64,000 bases of DNA, taken from assembly GCA_030562195.1 (NCBI GenBank), contig JAUJPP010000002.1, positions 3,658,001 to 3,722,000 on the forward strand, written 5' to 3'. A program made the translations under genes and the position numbers. Shown here piece by piece: positions 60,648 through 64,000 of the stretch. The notes beneath the pieces were generated by a model that saw only the letters and a list, made by a program, of their open reading frames with translations, was not told the DNA's origin and searched no databases. Source of the DNA: Nipponacmea schrenckii (lineage: Eukaryota; Mollusca; Gastropoda; Lottiidae). Every line of letters starts with the position of its first letter. The stretch's first letter is position 1.

Positions 60648-60973
60648 AAAGGGATAGTGCGTCTTAGCATTAACATACAATTTTAGTTCTAAAGAATGGT
60701 CAGTATGAGTATGTATCCATAAAGTAACAGAATCTCTTAAAATCTGGAAAACTAAAAAAGCTAAGTTATTTTCTAAAAAACGCTTAATCAATTTATTAAG
60801 CGTTTTACAATACTCAAATGCATCTTTACGGATAATTACTTAGTTTTTTGGATATATATATATTTTTTTATCTTATTTATGGCAGCAGGTATATTTACTG
60901 ATGAATAGAGCTCTTACTGACCAAGACTTAAATTTTCAAATTTTATGTTCATTCTAATAAATATCATCCCTTT
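60648..60973. mobile_element. Inverted-repeat element, family 1, complete
   Basis: Left AAAGGGATAGTGCGTCTTAG, right the mirror of AAAGGGATGATATTTATTAG. The interior contains a perfect palindrome (AAACGCTTAAT ... ATTAAGCGTTT, about 60778-60806). It ends about 260 bases upstream of the single-exon gene. Confidence 0.6.
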
Positions 60974-61231
60974 AATATACAAATAGTCACTTTAATGTTC
61001 TGTGTTTTTTTACACGAAATAAATGGATTGTGGGTAACGCACTTAAAGTGTCAGGGTCGTGACAAACTGCGCCGCTGTTACATCTACTTAATATCATTAT
61101 ATCATAATCCATTATTGACCGTGTGATCTACCAATTAGTAAAGAAATATTAGTGGATTTGACAGTATGGATATTAGTTTGTTGTTGAATAGCATAAACGA
61201 CGCATTCGGATATTTCTGATACGGAATTAAT

Positions 61232-62002
61232 ATGTTTTCTGCGGTTGAACCGCAGCAAGGTGCCGAGAAGAAGTATTTTCGAAAGGAACCCGGCCATTCC
61301 TACAGACTGAGAATGAAAAAGACAGAAGCGAAACTACCACGGCCAGTTGTCTTCTTCAGTGATTTTGAAAAGGACGCATATAGACGGAATAGAGCAGAAG
61401 AGTGCAAATTACAGAATACGTTACAGAATCTTCAAAGAGCCCAGTCGATGGCAGAGAAAAGTATTCGATGCCAATCGGCAAAGTTCAAACTGGACAAGGC
61501 TCATTTAATAAATACTTACAAGAAAACTACAAGTGATCTGATATCACCTTTGATGTTGGTCAACACTGTAAATCAATCGCCACGTCAAAGAAAAAAGAGT
61601 GTTTTCATTGCCAGATCAGCGCGTAGTCCACGACCATTATCAGAATCTTCATCATCATCAACTGAGGAATACGGTGAAACAATTCCGATTAAACCTCCGG
61701 TAGAAGCAGATGGCATAGCAACCAGACCTTCTACATGTGCAGCTAGGCCACAAACCACTCTCACGATTATTAAAACGGACAATTCAAAACGCTGCAAATC
61801 TGCAGATTCTACTAAAAGATTGAAATTTAATACAAAGAATATCGAAAATTTAAAGGATTTCAATTCCAATCCAAAGAGCAAGGTTGTGCTAACAAAGAAA
61901 ATTAAATTCTTAGATAAGGTAGACACTAAACCGTCAATGAAACACCGGAATTCAATTATAGTTTCTAAATCTGGACTTGGTGCTTGGTTCGAAGCTGTTT
62001 GA
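61232..62002 (+). CDS. Unrecognised basic, Ser-rich 256-residue protein, single exon
   Basis: An uninterrupted 257-codon frame begins at the first ATG after an in-frame stop at 61217-61219 and ends in TGA at 62000-62002. Residues 31-100 are charged and probably helical or coiled coil (FFSDFEKDAYRRNRAEECK, then NLQRAQSMAEKSI). Residues 117-150 are Ser/Arg-rich and probably disordered (ARSARSPRPL followed by a serine run). Later parts carry short RPSTC, ARPQT and CKSAD motifs and a basic tail. There is no signal peptide or membrane segment. I do not recognise the family. An AATAAA 39 bases after the stop supports a real transcript. The lack of introns beside intron-rich neighbours suggests a compact lineage-specific gene or a retrocopy. 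Confidence 0.72.
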   Translation: MFSAVEPQQGAEKKYFRKEPGHSYRLRMKKTEAKLPRPVVFFSDFEKDAYRRNRAEECKLQNTLQNLQRAQSMAEKSIRCQSAKFKLDKAHLINTYKKTTSDLISPLMLVNTVNQSPRQRKKSVFIARSARSPRPLSESSSSSTEEYGETIPIKPPVEADGIATRPSTCAARPQTTLTIIKTDNSKRCKSADSTKRLKFNTKNIENLKDFNSNPKSKVVLTKKIKFLDKVDTKPSMKHRNSIIVSKSGLGAWFEAV

Positions 62003-62040
62003 TACAAGGTCTTCACGTTCATTTATTCTCTAAATAAGAG

Positions 62041-62046
62041 AATAAA
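62041..62046 (+). terminator. Poly(A) signal for the 256-residue gene
   Basis: A perfect AATAAA 39 bases after the stop codon, followed by AGTGACAAGTG. The position fits a very short 3' UTR. Confidence 0.5.
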
Positions 62047-62559
62047 AGTGACAAGTGATAAAGAAAGGTAATAAACTATTTGTGCATGATTTTACAATAA
62101 TCAAGAAGGTATATGGATATAGCAAGTCTTATTGGTGAAAATTTACTAGCAACTTGTTTTCAATTTAAATATTATAATTATAAGTTTATCATTTATTTAT
62201 TAATAGTATTATTTAATATTTTGTCATGGTCAAAACTTCTACTGTTGTCGAACGCCCATACAAATTTTCACCATAGACAGATTTAGGCATATTTGAAAGA
62301 GAATGTGATCGAAGGGAGTTTTGTTTAATAAAATCTTACGTTCAAGATCAAATCTATTTTCATTTTTGTGTTGTTTTATCAAAATAAAATGCAAGAAGCT
62401 TAAAGTTTTCATCAAATCCAAGTGTCTCATTCGCGTTTTTCTTGCAATATATTATATAGAACAGACAATTATAGAAAGTAAAATTACTAGTTTGATTTAT
62501 TCCAATAGAAAATATTGGAACAAAGATAAGTCTTAAAGACTGGAAGAATAAACGTTGTT

Positions 62560-62960
62560 ATAGTACACTACACCTCGATTGTTGGGCTATAATGATTTTA
62601 TTTGGTACACCTCAAACAATTGCTGGAATTCGAATGTTTTTGCAACACCTCAAACGATTGTTGGGCAATTATATGTTATCGGTATAAAACAAGATTGTTT
62701 GGCAATAATATGTTATCAGTACACATCAAATGATTGTTGGACTGTTGTTTGATTTGAAACAAATCATATCATTTGTGGGATGTGATCTGTTTGGAACACC
62801 TCAAACGATTGATTTGGTGTGATTTGATTTTGGTACACCTCAAACAATTGTTTAAAGGTTGTGTTATGATTTGTTTTTGGTACACTCCCAAACGATTATT
62901 GGATTAAACCTTGTTTTTGGTACACCTAAACGATTTTTGGACTATAAGTTATTTTTGATA
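62560..62960. repeat. Degenerate minisatellite with ACACCTCAAACGATTG units
   Basis: Units of variable length (about 40-70 bp) each carry TGGTACACCTCAAACGATTG or a close variant, about seven times. Starts about 550 bases after the single-exon gene. Confidence 0.8.
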
Positions 62961-64000
62961 TATACCACAACAACCAAATACTGTTGATCAAATATGATTA
63001 AATTGTTAATTTCATCCTTCGCCAATGTTAATTAAATATCCTTACAGGAGCGAGCGTCATAAGTAACCATGCGGTGAGTTGAAAAGAGTGGTGATTTAAT
63101 ATAAAAGCTGATAAAAACACCAATAACAATAATTTTTTATTATAAAAAACAGATAACATTTATTAAGCTTATGCAAAATACGTGGTATTAGTTCATAAAA
63201 CGTACAGTATACCTTTAAACTATATAACAAATAATAAAACAATAACTTGGCATAAATCATAAAGATATGATTTCTTTTGAATTACCACGAGCGCTGAATA
63301 CCTTGAAAAGCAAGAATTGGGTTTGAGATTTTGTAAAATAAATTGTAGGCGACCAATGATCAGGCGTTTGTCGTTGTAACACACGATTAAAGTTGTGGAA
63401 TACACATGTAATGTCCAAATATTAACTAATGTAATAGGGGCTCGCATACGCCTACTTGTAAAGTGAACCATCGATCTTTATGTAACTTTCCGTAAAAGAA
63501 ATGTAATTTCAGAGAACGATCTTGTTCATACAAACATAACCGAACAATAAAACGTAGTAACTTGTTTCACTAAATCTAAAATCGAATAAGTAGCCTTACT
63601 GATGTTTTCACGGAGAAAGCCATGTAATATTTCTATACCTTTCGGCATAACATTCCATAAAGCCTAATGTTAAAAAAATAATGTTTGCTTATTATTATTG
63701 ACATACGTGGTAATAAATGGCATTGAGTTAGCATAAATGATTCAAATTGAGATAGCTTGTACAACTTGAAATATAAATTGACATATATGCTATAAGATGA
63801 CACATACATGGAACCATTTTCACTGAATTACATGCAATAATTGAAATTGATCTACTTCTAAATGGCATAAAATTCACCTGGCACCTGAATCAACTTAAAT
63901 TGACACATAGTATTAAATGTAATTCACATTCCAGTATTACAATGCAAGATGCTATGTAACTAACGTACATGGTAATAATCCCACACCATGTCAATTGACA
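62961..64000. other. AT-rich right end, nothing recognised
   Basis: No splice-supported or homologous coding sequence. Small frames, such as the minus-strand one at 63220-63471, have no support. Confidence 0.5.

Overview
The window is nuclear DNA of an intron-rich, AT-rich animal, most likely a mollusc or another lophotrochozoan. The evidence is GT-AG introns, two genes conserved with vertebrates, and a dense load of short non-coding mobile repeats, including elements with a 161-bp tandem core plus a GTCC microsatellite that resemble the 'pearl' elements of bivalves and gastropods. The species assignment is inference; nothing in the sequence names it.

Layout. Positions 1-7426 carry no recognised coding exon. 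They hold two pearl-like elements, inverted-repeat elements and a 363-bp perfect direct duplication. Positions 7427-17766 (+) hold the last 11 coding exons of TMTC2, an ER membrane/TPR O-mannosyltransferase-family protein; its N-terminal part lies beyond the left edge or was not found. Positions 17767-23505 are the gap between two convergent genes and include a 1.2-kb array of a 28-bp minisatellite. Positions 23506-52198 (-) hold what appears to be the complete nucleoporin gene NUP205. I traced 40 coding exons with matching splice phases; they sum to 6,084 nt, a 2,027-residue protein of about the human length. Its introns hold SINEs, miniature inverted-repeat elements, a hairpin-forming 46-bp minisatellite and a third pearl-like element. 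Positions 53312-54867 (-) are the long terminal exon of an unrecognised Ser/Thr/Glu-rich gene. Positions 54868-61231 are mostly non-coding, with a strong hairpin at 59019-59150 and one possible orphan exon. Positions 61232-62002 (+) are an intact single-exon gene for a basic, Ser-rich 256-residue protein I do not recognise. The right end is AT-rich with a degenerate minisatellite.

TMTC2 (ER glycosylation of cadherin-type proteins) and NUP205 (inner ring of the nuclear pore) are housekeeping genes with no evident functional link. Their 3' ends face each other across the minisatellite. I did not find a coherent new multi-gene system. The less ordinary material is the repeat biology (pearl-like elements, hairpin arrays, a retroposon abutting a NUP205 splice donor with an exon fragment copied elsewhere) and two orphan genes with similar composition.
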